From NCBI GenBank assembly GCA_023053575.1, contig JAKZAP010000021.1:20274212-20338211 (forward strand): a stretch of 64,000 nt of DNA, given 5' to 3'. Position 1 is the first letter of the stretch. Each line of letters begins with the position of its first letter. The notes under the pieces were generated by a model. The model had not been told where the DNA came from and did no database searches. It saw nothing but the letters and a program-made list of their open reading frames with translations. This document shows positions 11,501 through 26,500 of this stretch, in pieces. The stretch comes from Branchinecta lynchi. Taxonomy: Eukaryota > Arthropoda > Branchiopoda > Anostraca > Branchinectidae. Made by a program: the position numbers and the translations under genes.

Positions 11501-14500
11501 ATACTTGGTAGATCTTTATTTATGCGCAAATCAGCTTGTATAGTTCAGATTTGAATAGGTTATTTGTTTTTGAATGCTTTTCGTAGCTATGTTATTTTTT
11601 ATAAGCTCGTTGCATATTCTGGTACATTTTATAAAGCAAGCTAATCAAGCTTCACAACACTATTCCACAAAGAAAAATTTTAATAGGCACTTTAAGCCAT
11701 GGAACTTCTGATGAAACACTAGAACAATCAGGTAAACTGCATCTGCGGCTTGACTTTGGTGACATCTCAAATATAGCCTTTTCTATCAAGCATTGCTGGG
11801 AGTTTTTGAATTTCCTGCCACGATATCCCAGCTCCGAAGATTTGGATCGCCGAAATGCCAGAGAGGTAAAGACAAGGGATAACAAGAAAACGGCCGATTT
11901 TCGTAGCGCCTTCTAAAGGAAGTCGGAAATGTTAATTTGTGAAGCATTTAATACAAAGTAAAGCATTACTTTGTAATGTAAAGCAACTTAAAGCACGTCC
12001 ATTGTGCTTTAAGCTCAAAAGCTGGTAATCTGTCTGGATTTATAGAATTATGTGGTTGAATTTCGATCGTCCAGAAGATTTGTGCGAGATCCTGAGCGGG
12101 AAATTGAGAAAGCTGGAAACCAGAATTCGGATACTGCGTCCTTTTTGTCGTTCGCTGACAAGTTTCTTAAGAAGTGGAAAACAACTGCTGTTCTGAATTT
12201 TCGTGCTCGTTCAGAAAGATCCAAGGGGTAGCCCACTCCCCGGCACTTCGTGTATACTCTTTACTGGCACCAGCCGACACAGGACACTAGGTGTACACCA
12301 AAATCTTGAGTGTACTTTCCCTCTAAAAGATATCAACCATTCATGGTCAGTATTGACAATTTTGGAATTCAAAATCTTTTTCTTTATTTCTTATAACTTA
12401 ACGGCTAAAACTAGCTCCACTCTCGTAAATGTTATAAATATTTATTGTTAGTTGTTTAGTATGGCCCAAGCTGGCCGTTTTGTTAGATTAAATAAATAAA
12501 TAATGATATAGTCGGTTTATAAGTAAGCACACATGTTGAAACCACACCTGAAAGTTATTTTCTTGCCGGAGAACTTTATCTCCCGAAATTCGGCAATAAA
12601 TGGAAATTTGGTAGAAGAGAACGTTCATTCTGAAGTCGATTACGGCTTTGAAATGGAGCAAGAGATACATGCTAAATCCACTACTGTTTCTCCCCTTCTC
12701 CTTAAACTGCTTTCCGTTGGATCTGAAACCACATGGAAAGCAATGAAGTCGTCCTTAGTGACGCTTGTTGTGTGTGTTTTTTTTTTCCATTCGTTGATGA
12801 CTCTTGCTATGTTCAAACTAGTATAGTTCTGCGCGTGGATAATGACGACATACATTTATTTCTTCTATGGACGTCGGAGAGATATAGTGTAATCGAAGGT
12901 CGAAGGGGTTGATATATTATAATGTTCAAACGAGGAAATATGTTGTTCAAGCGAGGATGTTGTTCAATGAGGATTCACAAGTAAAGTACAGGCCAAGTTC
13001 GTAGAGGGGTCCTTCAGTCCTAATAAGATATTCACTGAGGGGGTAAGGAAGTTCGCTGAATCCATATCTGAACTTAGTTTTCTTGCTGGACAAATGGTTC
13101 ATCACGAATTCGGCTGAAACTGGAAATTTGGTTGAAGCTCAAAGTAGGTTCTGAAATCGATTAGAGATGCGGTATTGGGGCAAGGAGACATACTGAATCC
13201 ATTTTTGAACTTTACTTTAACAGTAAAAATGTTCAAGGAATTCGACGAAGACTGAATGGCAAAGACATGACCCAGTTGTTTGAATCAAATGCTAGATTTT
13301 TGGGATCCAATCGAAACCTTTGGTATTGTTTTTTTTTTCGTTGTTTCCACACTTTCAAAATTCCCACTGGAGCCTTCAACTTTCCGCGAAGCTTTCCACC
13401 AACTTTCTGAAATCCCTCTTCAAGAAAGCTGCTTCGCTTTCCGAAGCGCGAAAACCGGGCGTGAACTTCCCGAAGCAACACGAAAACCACCTAAGAGTCA
13501 TTCCAACTTTGCTTCCTAGCTCGCAAAAACCCTCCTTAGAATGTTCTCGATATTACTTTCATGAGGAATAAACAAATTAGGGAATAGCATAAGCCTTTAG
13601 GGTCTAATCCAAGTTGGAATTCTATACAAGCGTGAAGTCACAACCGTTTGATCTATTTTACCTCAGAAAACGAAAATTTTTAGTTTATTTCTATCGGCGA
13701 ATATTTATTTAATTATATATATATAGAGCCGACCGCTTGCATTTATAAACCTACCTAGGGACAATCCGTTAAATGTAATGGTCGACATATTTCGTGCCAA
13801 TTCGGCACTACGAGCTGCATCAATAAAAACATCTATCTATCAAATCCTATGTTAGGTCCTCAATCACATGACGTCACGACTGTATGGAATTCAGGAACAA
13901 ATTAGACGACACCGCCTTTAGTAAGTAAGTATGTACGTAAGTAATTCTTCCACTTTGTTCTACCTTAATTAGTTCTTAAACTTAGTGCTTAACTTAGCTC
14001 TACTTTAACTTTGATATTTCAGGCGCCAGGGCTCGTGACAGAGGAAGGTGTCCGAGATTTTGCTCGAAAACATTAGAACCAGTATGCGGAAACGATGGAA
14101 TTATTTACCCCAGCGAATGTGATTTTTTCAGAAGGACTTGCGGGAAAGGTATGTAAAAAATCTCTTTCAAGAACCCCTCCTCACTATTCGATGTTCAACT
14201 TACAGAATTTTAAAATATTTGAATGCCTTAATTCTACGCTGTACTTTCAACAAATAACCCACGGTTTTGGCTGTTTTAAGCCTTTTCCGAGACCCGATGA
14301 CTTATAGCGAAAACAGAGAAACAATTTAAACAACCGTTTTTGGGATCCCAAAACGTAAGTGGAGGGATACCTATGACATCGCAAAAGTTGTCCGTCTGTC
14401 CGTCCGTCCGTCCGTCCGTCCGTCCGTCCGTCCGTCCGTCTGTCCGTCCGTCTGTAAGCACGATAACTCTCGAAGGGAATGAGATATTTTGATGAAACTT

Positions 14501-17500
14501 GGTGTGAGGGTTCGTTGGGTCGTCGGACCAGTCAAGTTCGTAGATGGGCTTTGTAGCTCTACATTTAGGGGTGGGGGAGGGGATTCAAATTAAGGGACAA
14601 ACAAAATATTTTGAAACAGCTAATGTGATAGTCGATTATGGGGTAAGAAGACATGCTGAACACGATGGTGAAAACCATTTTGTCATCGGACAAGTACTTC
14701 GCCCGGAATCCGGTCAAAACCGGAAAGTTTGTTGAAAGTAAAAGTTTTATTTGAAGTTGATTAGATGTTCGATTTAGGGGTGGGAAGACATGCTGAAGAC
14801 GATGGTGAAAATTATTTTCTCGACGGACAAGTATTTCGCCCGGAATCCGGCCCAAACCGGAAAGTTTGTTGAAAGTAAAAGTTTTATTTGAAGTTCATTA
14901 AATGTTCGATTTAGAGGTAGGAAGACATGCTGAAGACGATGGTGAAAACTATTTTCTCGACGGACAAGTATTTCGACCGGAATCCGGCCCAAACCGGAAA
15001 GTTTTTCAAAATTAAAAGTTTTATTTGGAGTTGATTAGATGTTCGATTTAGGGCAAGAAGACATGCTGAACACTTATGTGAAAACAAGTTTCTACCCGGA
15101 CATGTAGTTCGTCCGGAATCCGGCCAAAACCGGAAAACTGTTGGAAGTCAAAGTTTTATTTCTAGTTGATTAGATAAGCGATTTAGGGGTAAGAAGAGAT
15201 GCTGAGTCCCTGTATGACAATCGTATTTTACCCGGACATATAGTTCGACCGGAATCTGGCTGGAATCGGAAAATTTGTTATAAGCTAAATTTCTATTTGA
15301 AGTTGATTAGATGTTCATTACTGAGGAAAGAAGATACCCTGATTTCGTCTTTGAGCTTTCTTTTTTCGTCAGACAAGTAGTTCTGGGGTTCGGCCGGAAC
15401 CGGGAAATTGGCAGAAGTGGCAGGAAGTTTTCGTCAAAACAGATATGACTTATAGGGGTAAACACACATGCTGAATCCAAATCTGAACTTGGTTTTCTCA
15501 GGTGATTAGCTCTTTGGCCTTAATCTGTTTCTGAATTTTAATTTAAAAATGTTCAAGGAGTCTGGCGAAGACTGGATCTGGCTAAGACAAGACCCAGTTG
15601 TCTGGATCAGATATTGAATTTTTGGGATCCCATCGAAACCTTTGGTCTTGTTTGTATGGAAAAACTTCTTGCAGACAACCGTCGACAGCGTGATACACAT
15701 CGAAGGTAGTAAAACACGGCAAGTGAGAAAATCAGCGTGGTTTCGTTAGAATGTACCGTACGTAATTGGGGTCGCCGGGTTTAGAAATATGTGGAGTGAT
15801 TATGGAAGTACGTTGTGTTAGTATTATATGTAAGACAGGTCCTTTAACTTTTTTTTACATAGGAGTATTGGCTTAAATGTAGATGGCTAAAAGACGAACA
15901 AATTCTTTCATTGTGATCTTCCCAGAGTAATAGTGCGAACACATGGTAAGGATTTCCCGGCCGGATTTTCTTCACTTTCATTATAAAGTTGGAAAAATCC
16001 AAACTTTTCCATATGGAAGTGATGATGGTGTCGAACATCCGGGCAGGGATTCAAGCCCGGGAGCACCTGACCCCGACCGTGTGACCAAGGCATAAGCGGA
16101 GATGTCCCGTAAGGAATTTCTAGTCACTATAGCCGATTTCACCCATGAAACATTCTTCTTCTGCATAGCAACCAATTTCGAGCAAGAACGGAGATAGAAA
16201 TGAAAGGAGATTTTTTGAAGGATGAGCTTCTTAGACGCTTAGAACTACATTAAGGAAATTGTCCTTCATAAGTGTTAGCGAGTCGACGTTCCGCCTAAAA
16301 CGCTCCAGCCTTTTCCAGTAACGTACATATGGGCTGTGTATGGGCTACATATGTGACTCCATATTTTCTGGGTGACTGTTATTACTTACCCATGTCAGGA
16401 GAATGGAATCCTCAACTGAAACTTTACATATTTGAGTATGAAGTATGGAATCCTCAACTGAGACTTTACATTTGGCATCAGTATCTATGGTATCTGATAC
16501 CACGGTCTAAAGTCGTTTTTGGTATCTCTTACCACGGTCTAAAGTCCTTTTTGCAGTTATCGTGGTATCTGATACCACGGTCAAAAGGAGCTTTTGCAGT
16601 TATCGTGGTATCAGGCCAGTTATTGTGGTATCTCACTTTCATCAATGTTTGTCAAATTGGTGGTAAAGAAGTTTGGCACTTAGTGATGTGACTTTCGGCA
16701 ATTGTCGTTTTTGCAGAGCATCCGTAAATCAGATACCATGGTAACTACAAAAACGACTAACTGCAAATCCAGTTACCGTGGTAACAGATACTTATGGTAT
16801 CTGGAAAAACGCAACTATTGTCTCAACACTAGTGACATACAGATAGTAAAGTATGGATCCATAAGGAATTGAGCAGAACAAAATAGCTTTCATTTTCTAC
16901 TTCAAAGACAGTATAAAACTTCCATTGCTGGGGAAGCAGATTGCATATCTTTTACTCATCAACTTTATTTTTGTATCTTTTGATAATTGCGACAGCGGAA
17001 CAGGGGCGTCACGACTGGGGGAGGGGGACCCCCCCCCCCCAAATGCTGTCGGCCAGTTGGTAAAGCGAAGCGCCGCGGTTTTTCGTCGAAACAGTTGATT
17101 TTTTTTCATGAAAACAGTCAGTTTTTCTGAAAATTGGCCGATTTTTCGTCCAAATAGTCTGTTTTTCTGAAAATCAGTGATTTTTTCTGAAAATAAGCCG
17201 ATGTTTTTCAAAAATGTAATTTTTGTTGTTGAAAACAGTCGTGTTTTTTCTGCAGAAAAAGTCGGTAAAAATTACCAGCCAGTCGGTAAATGCCTCGTCC
17301 CCCCTCCCCCAACCATTTTGGCTAATAACGCCTCTGCAGTGGAATAACGGCTTTCAGGAACAAGTCCACTTGGAAGCGCGGAAGCAAGAAGCTCTTGATA
17401 ACTAACTCTCCTTGCCACTGCAAATCGCCGAGTACCTAGCAGAAGAGCCGGAAGCTGCCCCCAGCGATCGCCGTGATTGACTGACACAGGATTTGAGTTG

Positions 17501-20500
17501 TTGTGTTTGAGTCGTTTGTGAGACGTTTTCTCGTTCTTCCTGAGGATCACTGGCGTGTTTTGGACTTAGTTATGTAGAGTATTGAAATATGGCGGATCCT
17601 GCGGTGTTCGTACATAGTATCATGCCATCTATCGTTCTTGTGTAAATTGAAGTATAATTGAGAACGTGAAGCGTAGGTCATTCCCAACATGCCCTTTTCA
17701 AAGGGTGATTCTGGCGGTCTTGTAAGCTCCGCTGGTTTCTCCGATGCGTGCTTGCGACTCGGCTAAAACTCGCTTCGCTTTCCGGGGCTATCTTGCACTC
17801 CGGTATAGTTTTGGAAAGTGACGTGGAAAGTGAATCCAATCCGTGCGTCGAAAGTCGTGAAACAGCGAGAAGTTATAACGCGCGAAAGGTTAGTTCTGGA
17901 AGTTCTGGAAACTAATTTCTGCTAGTGCTGGCGCTCGGTCGATTCTCGCTTTGCTTTTTAGACAGTGAACCCGTAAGATCGCCAGAATCGCCTTTAAAAA
18001 TGCCGAAGAAGGAGGTGACCTAACAAGCCAATGTGATAATGATACCACAGACGAGACACCCTCGTACCACCATAGTAACTATTAGTTACTATTTCCGTTC
18101 CGACCTCACCAAAAGTTACTACGCTGACCGTTTCAACCTTCTCGAAATAGTAACTAATACTAACTATTTGCTTACCACGCTCGGGAGCGCAGTAAGCGTA
18201 GTAACTACGGATCTCTGAATCGTGATTGGTCGGATTCGCCCGTGGTATGATATTCTGCGGGAAAATAGAAAAGTCGTTTCAGCCTTGGCGGAAAAAGCCA
18301 GAATTTTTTGACGTCATGCGTAGTAACTACGGTAAGTAGGATGGAACACGCTCAATGCCCTCGTTTTTGTTGCGATAGCAATAGTGCCAGCCGCATCTCT
18401 GCTGCAACACTTCTTTGCTTCTGCACAAGATGCGTTTTGGAATTCACTGCCTGCACGATTTCTTCTTGGTTGAAACAGCATCTTGCAGGGAAGCACGGAC
18501 TTGGTCGATAAGCAAGTCCGCGATTCTCTAGAAGCGGTGCCGTCTTCCTCGGAAGCAATGCAGTGCAAAAACGAAAGTAGAAAGAATCAGCCGGGAACAG
18601 GACGAGAAGTGGACCTGCAGTGTGCAACAAAAACGAGGCTCAAATCAAACTCCATACTACAATCGTTTTGTATTCTAGACGGTCGAGTGCCAGTCGTGGG
18701 AAGTGATAACGTGAGGTTTCATATTGCGTGCGGATGTTAGAACATGTCATATTCTAAACCCGTTATTCTCAAGTTGTTTTTATTATCAAACCGGTCGAGT
18801 GGTGAACATTTATCCAGACATCTAATAAAGCGTCGCACTAAAAAATAAAAAAACAAATTAGACTATTCGAATAAATAAAATATATTCCGTTGAGATCCCA
18901 AACTGCACTATGGTTTGACTTGCTTCCTTGCCTGATGCAGTCAGTTTGGATTTTGCGGGGTAAACTTTATAGTTCGATGTAAAATTCATTTTTGATAGTG
19001 CAAAACGGATACCTCAGCTGAATATTAGAGCTATTTTTCGACCCTTCTTGGCAAGATCCCTCTTCACGCTCAAAGCCGCAGCTTGTATATGATTCGCAGT
19101 CAGCTTGGGCAGAAGGAATATTTATCCTCCAAGTACCGTAAAAATTCATATTTTCCACTAAAACTTCATTTTACATTTTTTTCGCTTGTCTGTTGATTTA
19201 TCTTATTTTCGACCCATGAGAAAGTGAGACGAAAAGATTAATAAAAGATGGAAAATGATCGTAAAGAGAACAATCATGTCGAACTGGAAGAATCTTTCCC
19301 GAATGTCGAAACCGTCAATGTCGTCTTAAACAACTTGAGAGGGTGGACAGATCCGTCATAGGGGCATGTTCGGACATCGGCTCTACAACCCTCGCTAATG
19401 ACATTGACATTACGCGAAATTCTTTTTCAGAGCTGTTACACCTACCCGCTTCTTCTGTAGAAAATTTTCACAGTTATACTCTTGCTATCGTAGCAAATCG
19501 ATGTTAGTATATCTTTTTTGGCGCGAAAGTAAGTTCTACGTCATGGGGTTGGCACCTCATTTTGAAAGTTCGAACCCACTTACATCGCAGATGATTTTTA
19601 TTTAGGTAGTTGAAGATTGGCTCCACCCTGTCGAAAAGAATTTCCGTGATTGATACAACAGTATGAGAATTTCAAATTTATTTCTGTGAAAACATCACCA
19701 GAGGCAGGTTCGGTCAAAAACACTTGAGTCAGGTTCGGACAGCAAAGACAGAGAAGCTGAAGGGAAAAAAGAAAAAAAGAACAAATCAGAAGAGGGAAAG
19801 AAAAACGTCAGCAAAAAGGCTCAGAAAGCCTTTAAGATCCACTCTGGAAGAAATCAAATCATAGTCAGACCCAGCGGTAACAGCATATCCGGATGAAATA
19901 ATAGGTGTTGATGGAGTGACGGTATGCTTGTACAGTTTTCCCAAACGGAAGCAAACGAAAGAAAATGAATTATGGCAACGAAAGCAAATGAAAAAATGTG
20001 TATACAACTTTCCTGAAAGTCCTTCTTGGGTTAACAAGATATTATATCTGGAGCTGCCGAAGCAGTCTGGGGGCAGGTCCGGACTAAAGTGTCTAATAGG
20101 AAAATGAAATTCGCAGAGATATGTTGCAGGTAAAAATATTCTACAAACTAATAATAACAGCTAAGACATGATTCTAGACAGCCGGAAAAAATGGAATCAA
20201 CAGAACATAAAACGACATCGTGGTATGTAAAAAAGCAAAAACGTAAGGAAACATGTTGCAACATAGCAAGGCTGTTGCTGAAATCCGATAAGCGAATTCT
20301 CTTCAGTTACACATTACACCAGTGCGAAATAATGGCAGCATTCTGTGACGTCACGACAGCACCTGTTTATTTATTGATATTTCAGGCTTAAGTTTTGCAT
20401 TGGTTTACTGTTATTTTAGTAAAAAGCCTCACAACGCCACAACACAAGGACGTATGCCGACCTGGATTTTCTTCCTTTCTTCCATTCTGCAAATAATCTT

Positions 20501-23500
20501 CTTTTCAGGTATAGGTTTGGCCAATTGGAAAGTATGTTCGCGCCCTGCTGGCTCGGGGTGTGAGAGTTTCTGCCCACAGGACCTGGACCCTGCCTGTGCT
20601 TCAGACAGCAAAACGTACACGAATATCTGCATCCTTCAAGTCCAGCAGTGCCTTCAGGGAATTGGCCTTGCCCATTTAGGACCTTGCATGAATCAGACTA
20701 AAGAGATAGATGAGGAGTGTCCAGAGAAGTGCCAGTACATAAAGAAGGCGGAGCCTGTCTGTGCGTCGAATGGGAATGTGTACGCATCAATCTGTGAAAT
20801 GAAACGGCAGACCTGTGGGTAAGATGATTTGTGTCCTTTGGTCGTAGTATTCAGTTAAAGCCAACCGTGAATCAGAGCAAAATAACTCTAGAGAGTAATG
20901 CGAAGACCTATCCTTCCCATGTATCAAAAACGGGCCTCCCTCGCACCGCCGCCGTCATTCGCAGTCAGCCCAAGCTGACTGCAAATCATATTTGATAGTG
21001 CAAAACGGATACGTCAGCTGGGTTTTATTACGGCTATATTTCGTCCCTTCTTGGCAAGGGTCCTCTTCAGGCTCAAAACCATTCAAGTTGGAAAAACGAA
21101 CATGTGGGAAAAATAGCCTGTTTGGAAAACTTGTGTGAGAAAACCGCTTTTTTCCAAACTGGCTGCTTTTTCCCGCAATTTCTTTTTGCCAACTTGAGCG
21201 GTTTTGAGCCTGAAGAGGACCATTGCCGAGAAGGGCCAAAACATAGCTCTAATATTCAGCTGACGTGTCCGTTTTGCACTATCAAATACTTTACTTCCCA
21301 TTAAATCTTTCAGAGCCTCACCTTGAAAAATCTCCCTACCAAAAACTTTTCTCTTTCCCCCAACGAGACTTTACAGAAGCTGCGTTCGCTGCCGTCCTGG
21401 CTGTCTCCGGTATTTCCGCACCGGTGTTCGGTTCTTGTCCAATTGCGCGTTTTTGTCTCACCGGTGACGTCACAAGAACCTGCCTGCCGAGCGGTGTTGC
21501 CACTGGTCGCAAATTTCTGCGAACTGTCATACATTTTCGTTTTTTCGACAAAGCGAGCAAGAACTCTGCGACTGGTTCCTTACCAGTAAATACAAAAAGT
21601 AGGCATAAAAGTTCAGGTGAATAGAGATTTCGAGATTCCAGTTAGTAGTTGGTGAAAAGGACCTAGTTTCGAAGGTGCCAAAATGTCATTTTTTTCCGGC
21701 CAAAAGTCAAAGGTTCAATCAGAAAAGTAGCAACAGTGCTGCCGAGCAGGTTCTGGTTAGTCCGCACCGGTTAGCACTAATCAGACACTGGTTGGCCCGA
21801 AAACCGGTTATAAGGTCGGGGAGCAGTCACCGGTGGTTGCAAAAAGGCATTATAAGAAGCACCGGTGAGCAGTCACCGGACAACGAACGCAGCTAAAAAT
21901 GTTCTCTTACTTACCTTTTACCTTAAATCGCACTTCCAGCGGGATAAGGTGGGGTGATCCTCCTGTAGAGTCTCTTGCTGGTTGGCAGCTTGATTGGTAG
22001 ATTGTTGTTGTTAATCGGCTCACTGGCACTCCAGTGTAGCCGATATTCAGCATTTTTCCAACCTTCGCAAACAAGTATTTACAAGTCCTGCAGTTCCAGA
22101 GTAGTACGCTCCGTATAGAAAAAACAAGTACGTTACAAGTACTTACTTGTACTTGTAACGGGACCAGAGGATTGCCGCCTCACCCGGCGTCCATGAGTTG
22201 CCGAACGGTGGTGTCCCAGTTCCTCCATCTTGCGCCAGCTCCTGGCCGGAATCTAGCCAGCAGTTGTCCCATCTTCCGCCGAAGCGGCGGAAACCGCCTA
22301 CAGGCTAAAGGTTCTTTTTGACGGTCGCCCGCCGGTTCTTCAGTTGACCGCCCGGTCACTTTCGCCAAGAGGGAAGGGGTTCTGCTAGGACAACCTGTTT
22401 GACTCGGTGGTCATTTGGGCGTCGGAGGACGTGACCGAGACAACTTAGGCGACGGGTTTTGATGATGGCTGTGGCTCTTTTATATTTGTACAGCGACGAA
22501 TTTAGAAAGAGTCAAGAGGAGCCAGAGAGCAAACAAAAATGTTATAGAGACCGGGTTACGCCCTGATTCCTAACAATACGTTTTTTTTTAACAATTACAA
22601 ATAAAATATAATATAAATAATATAATCGTCGCTTGGCTAGTCTCTTCAAATTTGCTAGTCAAATCAAATCTTGAATTTGCTGGACTAAGACGCTTACTCG
22701 TCCGGATTTGAGTTCTGCTCCAGAAGCAACGAGATCGAGTCGAGTCCAGAGTTCAAGTCCGCGAGCAGTGGGCGAAATAAAAGAAGAATACATTACCTTG
22801 CTCTATGTACTATAATCTGCTAGTAATGGCTTTTACTTGTAAAAATACAGAGCCGTCAGGAAGGTGGGGCGTTGACCGCGGGTCGGACCAAAAAGTACAA
22901 AAAAGCCCCTGCCGTCAGGTATGCTTTAGAGTAACCTCCAAGATCTGTGGTTTATAACCTGACCTTTTCGCTTCAGACAGGGCGTCGTTCAAACATCAAT
23001 TCAACATTGTCTCACCACAAAACACTGTAAGGATGTGTGCTGGAAGCCGGCTCGACCTGTTTGTGGGTCGGATGGGAAACTGTACCAGAATTCCTGCCAA
23101 ATGAAAGTCAAGAATTGCGGGTGAGAGTTTTAGCTTAATTAGTAAAAGTAACTAGTATAATGACAGCATTTATTAACTAGTTCGTTTTAGTCACACTACC
23201 TAGATAGCGATATTGGGAGGAAATTTGAGGGAAATTTGTTTTTAAGAACTTTTTTCCAGTCATGTCATATTTTCAAAAAATGTATACAACGGATACGTCA
23301 GCCACGATGCTTCATCAACTATATTTCGGCCCTTCTTTGCAAGGTTCCTCGTCAGGCTGTCAATCTTCAGGGTCAACAATTACAGGCTGTCGACCTTCAG
23401 GCTGTCTATCTTCAGGGACAATGATTTGATTACAGGTTTGTTTCCTTCCCCGACGCTGACCCTGAAGATTGACGGCCTAACGAGGACTCTTGCCAAGAAG

Positions 23501-26500
23501 GGCCGAAATACTGCTGATGAAGCATCGTATCTGACGTATCAATTGATATTGTAACGTATAAGTGACGTATCAGTTGATATTGTAATGTATACAATATCCT
23601 ACCTCTACTGCATTTTTCGGTATGCGCCCTTATGGTGGGTTTACACACTGCATAAAATCCGAGCGTATTTTGAAATCCGAGCGTATTTTACGCACGTTTT
23701 GAGCTTGAAAAGATTTCTAGTAATACGGACGTAAATAGAGAAATCGGTCCGTTTTGTATTCAAAAACGTTCGTATTGCTAGAAATCTTTTCAAGCTCAAA
23801 ACGTGCGTAAAATACGCTCGGATTTCAAAATACGCTCGGATTTTACGCAGTGTGTAAATGGACCATTAGTAAAATTTCTTTCAGATTAGTAATTTTTGGA
23901 CCGCTAGATGCGCTAGCATAAAGTAAACGGTGACACGTTTACTTATGATAGCCTACTTCTCGGCGTAAGTTTATCCAGGTTTGTATGGCTATTTTCAATA
24001 CTCTTGATGACTATCTCTCCTTGCCGATGCAAAATCTTTGGCCTCTCCTGACGGAAGAAAGGCAGAAGTGGTGTCACAGCTGCTCCCAAAGATCGCCGTG
24101 ATTCTTTGACAGAGGATTTGAGTCATTACGGAGACGCTTACTCCTTCTTCCTGAGGATCACTGGCGTGTTTGGACTTAGTCGTATAGAGTATTCCTCATA
24201 GGCTTAGCCATGTTCAAATCTGTTTAAAATGCCTTTACCTCTCATTGTGCCAGGCCGTACCCGACTGTGTTATGTCAAACTTCATCAGGTTTGTCAATCC
24301 TGGCTTCCGACTTCAGTGCTGACTGCTCCTTGACTTTCCATTTTCCCATTGACGCGTTGAGCCTTTCAAGCTACGCAACCTCTGCGTCGTGTCTGCGTCG
24401 ACGCAGCGTAGAGCTTGCGCAGACAAATAAAAGGCAACGCAAGAATAGAACCGAGTTGTATTTGTCAGTGGAAAATGGAAGTTTTTAAAGAAAAACTTGA
24501 ACAAAAGATGCTGACGGTGAAGGAAAACTACTAGTGAAAGAAATTAAAATTCAGCAGAAGAAACCGAGAAAGGAAAATGTAAATGAGCATGCAGCGCGAA
24601 AGCTTCTCGCGCAGGTGTGAAAGATACGCTACGCAATCCGTACGCAGCGCAAGATAAACACATACGCAAAGACACGTCAATGTGAAAGCGGCTTAATGCG
24701 CGACTCAGTATGAACCGAAAGGCTAATTGCTTCAGAAAACTTGCACTAAAATCTCGCGTGTGATTGTTGTTGTTTCTATTTAGCGCATCCGCGGGGAATT
24801 CAATGGATTTTATGAGGGGAGTAAAAATACTGACATCTTTCTTTCCAGGAAGCTCGTATTTGAAGTTCCGATGCCACACTGCGTGCCTCAAGAGCGGGCA
24901 ATTGACAACCAGTGCCCTCTATCCTGCGAGAATGGAGTTGACTCTCCCGTATGTGCCTCAGATGGCAATGTATACTCCAACCTCTGCGATATGAAAATGA
25001 AAAGTTGCGGGTGAGTCTTATTTCGTGGTACAAACAGATCCTCTGAAAAGGAGGAGGCAAGAGCATACCTACTATCACCAATTCAGTTGCGTTTAATTTA
25101 AAAAACGCATAACGGACAAGCCGATTGGTTGTTTTATCTATAAAAAAAACTATATAGATTTACAATTATGTGGCATCTAAATACGACGTCTTATTATGAT
25201 ATTGTCTTTATGATATTGTCGAACCTCAGATACGATCGTCTGTCTACCAATTCGGGTTTAAGAAAAAGTTGTCTACTGATTTTTGTGTGTTTCTGGTAAA
25301 ATCTGTTATTGAATACTTCTGGCTTTTTTCGTCTCCGGTGTCTGCATGCTTCATTGATGCAAAAGCGGCTTTCGACAGGGTTAAGCACGATAAACTCCTT
25401 ACGAAACTTTTAACCGGAGGTGTCGACCCTAGAATTGTACTAACTTTATCTTGTTGGCTTAAGAATCAAACATTTGTGTGAAGTGGGATGGTATCTGCTC
25501 AACTCCTTTCAGGGTTCTGAATGGTGAGACAAGGGGGTGTTCTATCACCGATATTGTACAACCTTTATGTAGACAAACTTAATATACTCCTGGTGAAAGC
25601 TGGTGTTGGTTGTTTTGTTATGGGTGTGTACATTAACAATCTCAGCTACGCTGATGATCTGGTGGTTTTGGCACCAACAGTTGTAGCTTCAAATCAGCTG
25701 CTGGGTATTTGCGATGAGTTTGCTATCGCTCATGACATCGTCTTCAATACCCGAAAGACGATATGTATGACATTTATTCCTCCGGGTTCGCGTCTTTCCA
25801 CCAGTTCGCCTGTCGGGACAGTTGGTGAAGGTCTTCTATCTTTTGGTGAAGTGAGGCGGGTATCTGCCCTATCACTTCAGACACGAATTCTGTGCGCTGA
25901 GAATCCTCTCCTTCTTGTGATGGCGAGCTCCCATATGCGGCTGAGTTTGCCAATTCGGCTGTGGTGGGGTACCCTACTTTATTGTGGGTTCTACCTAGGT
26001 TGATGTGCTGAAATTTGTTTTTATTTTATTTGTAGTTTATCTTTATGCAGTGTGATTTGTTTGACCCTAGTTTGTCGTATCCTAGTGTAACCAAGGTGTA
26101 CTTTCACCAAGGGAGTTCACGACACCTTGGTTTCTATAAGTTTAATTCCGCCAGGTAACAACAGGTTCCTGGCGATGAATAACCTGAGCCATTCAAGTTT
26201 GAATTGGGGCGAAATTTAATACAATGCTGGGCAGTCTGTTTTGAGTGGGACCGGTGAACGGTCGTTGCTGGAGATGTTAAAAGTTAAGTGTTGAGTTTTA
26301 TTTATTACCTGCTATCTATCGCCATTGTATTGTAAATGTAAATACACGAATATGTTTTTCTACAATTGACGAACGAGGTAGAGTTTAGTGGGTGTTTTTA
26401 TTTTGGTTTTGTTAAGCATGGTCCACACCGCTCGGGGACCATGTCGTAACAGATAACTTTCCGTAACAGTAGAGAGATTAAAGACGTAGTAAAATTAACG

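Larger units (their letters stand above)
14164..15847 (+). mobile_element. TTAAAGGACC-family MITE, copy 1, carrying a tandem-array insertion
   Basis: It begins CTTTCAAGAACCCCTCCTCA only 15 bp after the exon 2 donor and ends GTAAGACAGGTCCTTTAA. Inside are CAACAAATAACCCACGG (14247-) and ATGGAAAAACTTCTTGCAG (15658-), in the order seen in the copy at 57933-58297. Between them sits about 1.3 kb not found in other copies, made of the GGATCCC/(TCCG)n block and the 136-bp array. The element is probably non-autonomous. Confidence 0.6.

Noticed and set aside
18308..18740. Overlapping frames on both strands as coding exons
   Set aside because: They overlap a dispersed repeat (inverse at 49500-49690) and no splice-consistent frame emerges.
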